In this document: in pieces, positions 63,116 through 64,000 of the stretch | Position numbering within the stretch: the stretch's first letter is position 1 | Layout: each line of letters opens with the position of its first letter | Assembly: GCA_007844125.1 (NCBI GenBank) | Contig: CM017564.1 | Span: 20,478,956-20,542,955, forward strand | Reading direction: 5' to 3' | DNA length: 64,000 bases | Source: Sinonovacula constricta | Lineage: Eukaryota; Mollusca; Bivalvia; Cardiida; Solecurtidae | Made by a program: the position numbers and the translations under genes | Notes under the pieces: model-generated | What the model was told of the DNA's origin: nothing | What the model saw: the letters and a program-made list of their open reading frames with translations, nothing else | Databases searched by the model: none

Positions 63116-64000
63116 TTTTTGCATAATACTATCACAATGATATAGAGTTTGTTGTAGAAAAGTTTGATCAAAAACAAAAGACATCAGACATTTTATACTA
63201 TTTATTAAACAAGAAAGTGCAATTTCAACAGTGATTTTTCATTTCATTGATTTTGTCCACATCACATCATGCACTTTATTACATGTATCTTGTACTCATC
63301 ATCATCTCATTGACATTGTTTTTTTTTTATCATGTTGTTTTCATGTTTTTATGCATAAACATTTGTTTGTTCTATTATAAGTGTGGTCGGCTAAAAGTTC
63401 CATAGATGTAGTAAATTGTTTTCTGTTTATTAACTAAAAGTTCCATAGATGTAGTAAATTGTTTTCTGTTTATTAACATTTTTTTTAAACTGTTGGTTTG
63501 TTTTAAAACTTCACCAAAGAAAGTGTTTACTACAAATATATACTATTTACATTTATTTTTGCATAATACTGGAAAAAAATATTAAAAACATTTAATATTG
63601 TTGAACTATGTTACATTTAGGCCGGACTTAAAATATTTTTGGTTTCCCCTCCCACGACCCAGGTATTTTAGGTATGAGTAAAAAACAAAGCGCCTCGCAA
63701 ACTTCCCGCAGTGATTACTTCCCTTGACGCGTGACGTAATCGCTGTGAGGAGATTGAGCGCCTCGGCGATCATGATGATCAGTTTCGAACTCAACGCATT
63801 TCGAATTTCTGTACCGGAGTTTCGTACTCAATGCATTTCGAATTTCTGTACCGGAACATTTGAACTACGATCAGTTTGTGAAGTAAAAAAAAAATATTAA
63901 ATTGAATTTGTCGATAAATTTTTTTGGGTCGGGACGTTTTTGTCGGGTCGGTCGTGGGAGGGGAAACACAAACAATTTTATTTTAGGCCTTATGTATGTT
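63116..64000. other. Noncoding, with two short tandem duplications
   Basis: A 42-bp unit (CTAAAAGTTCCATAGATG...) occurs twice at about 63,390-63,477, and a 33-bp unit (TCAACGCATTTCGAATTTCT...) twice at about 63,793-63,858. TTTTTGCATAATACT appears at 63,117 and 63,556, so the LINE truncation point lies in a locally repeated sequence. No gene seen. Confidence 0.5.

Overview
The window looks like a stretch of an AT-rich animal genome, most likely a lophotrochozoan such as a mollusc (inference from the mobile-element mix; no search could be run). I found no ordinary host gene with confidence. Almost everything recognisable is a mobile or virus-like element: Polinton/Maverick elements, a parvovirus-like capsid locus, a tyrosine recombinase, an intron-containing family-B DNA polymerase, RNase H-bearing non-LTR retrotransposons (LINEs), one Ty3/Gypsy LTR element, a DIRS-like fragment and a tRNA-derived SINE. 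Family calls come from motifs read by eye.

Layout. 1-4.4 kb: all on the minus strand, a parvovirus-like capsid gene with a downstream overlapping frame, a Crypton/DUF3504-type tyrosine recombinase flanked by a short inverted repeat, and a 105-bp near-perfect palindrome whose loop carries GCTC repeats like a parvoviral Rep-binding element. 5-6 kb: arrays of CRE and E-box motifs and a tandem duplication. 6.0-9.8 kb: a spliced, decayed family-B polymerase with 21-nt microexons. 9.8-13.5 kb: DIRS-like gag and nested LINE debris. 13.7-22.8 kb: Polinton C. 22.8-23.9 kb: a transposase-like ORF. 25.8-30.8 kb: an LTR element with 5-bp target duplication. 34.3-46.5 kb: Polinton A/D. 47-61.9 kb: Polinton B, split by a LINE with intact ORFs (50,042-55,821). 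61.9-63.1 kb: a third LINE copy.

How the genes fit together. Summing the broken Polinton copies gives one element lineage: protein-primed type DNA polymerase, integrase with chromodomain, double-jelly-roll major capsid, penton-like minor capsid, a lysine-rich core-like protein, adenain-type protease and packaging ATPase. The same lineage also carries unusual cargo: a TATA-binding-protein-like gene, a tandem PC4 coactivator gene, two other small PC4-like families, C2H2 zinc-finger proteins, a BIR (IAP-type) domain, a RING domain, and a secreted/type I membrane protein. Several genes start downstream of a shared GCTATATAA-type TATA box. Synteny repeats: in all three Polintons a two-exon PC4-like gene lies divergent from the membrane-protein gene. 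Most genes now carry one or a few stops or frameshifts, so the copies look fairly recently inactivated.

The strongest candidates for something undescribed are (1) the Polinton lineage with its own TBP/PC4 transcription set and spliced genes, and (2) the capsid-recombinase-palindrome locus at the left end.
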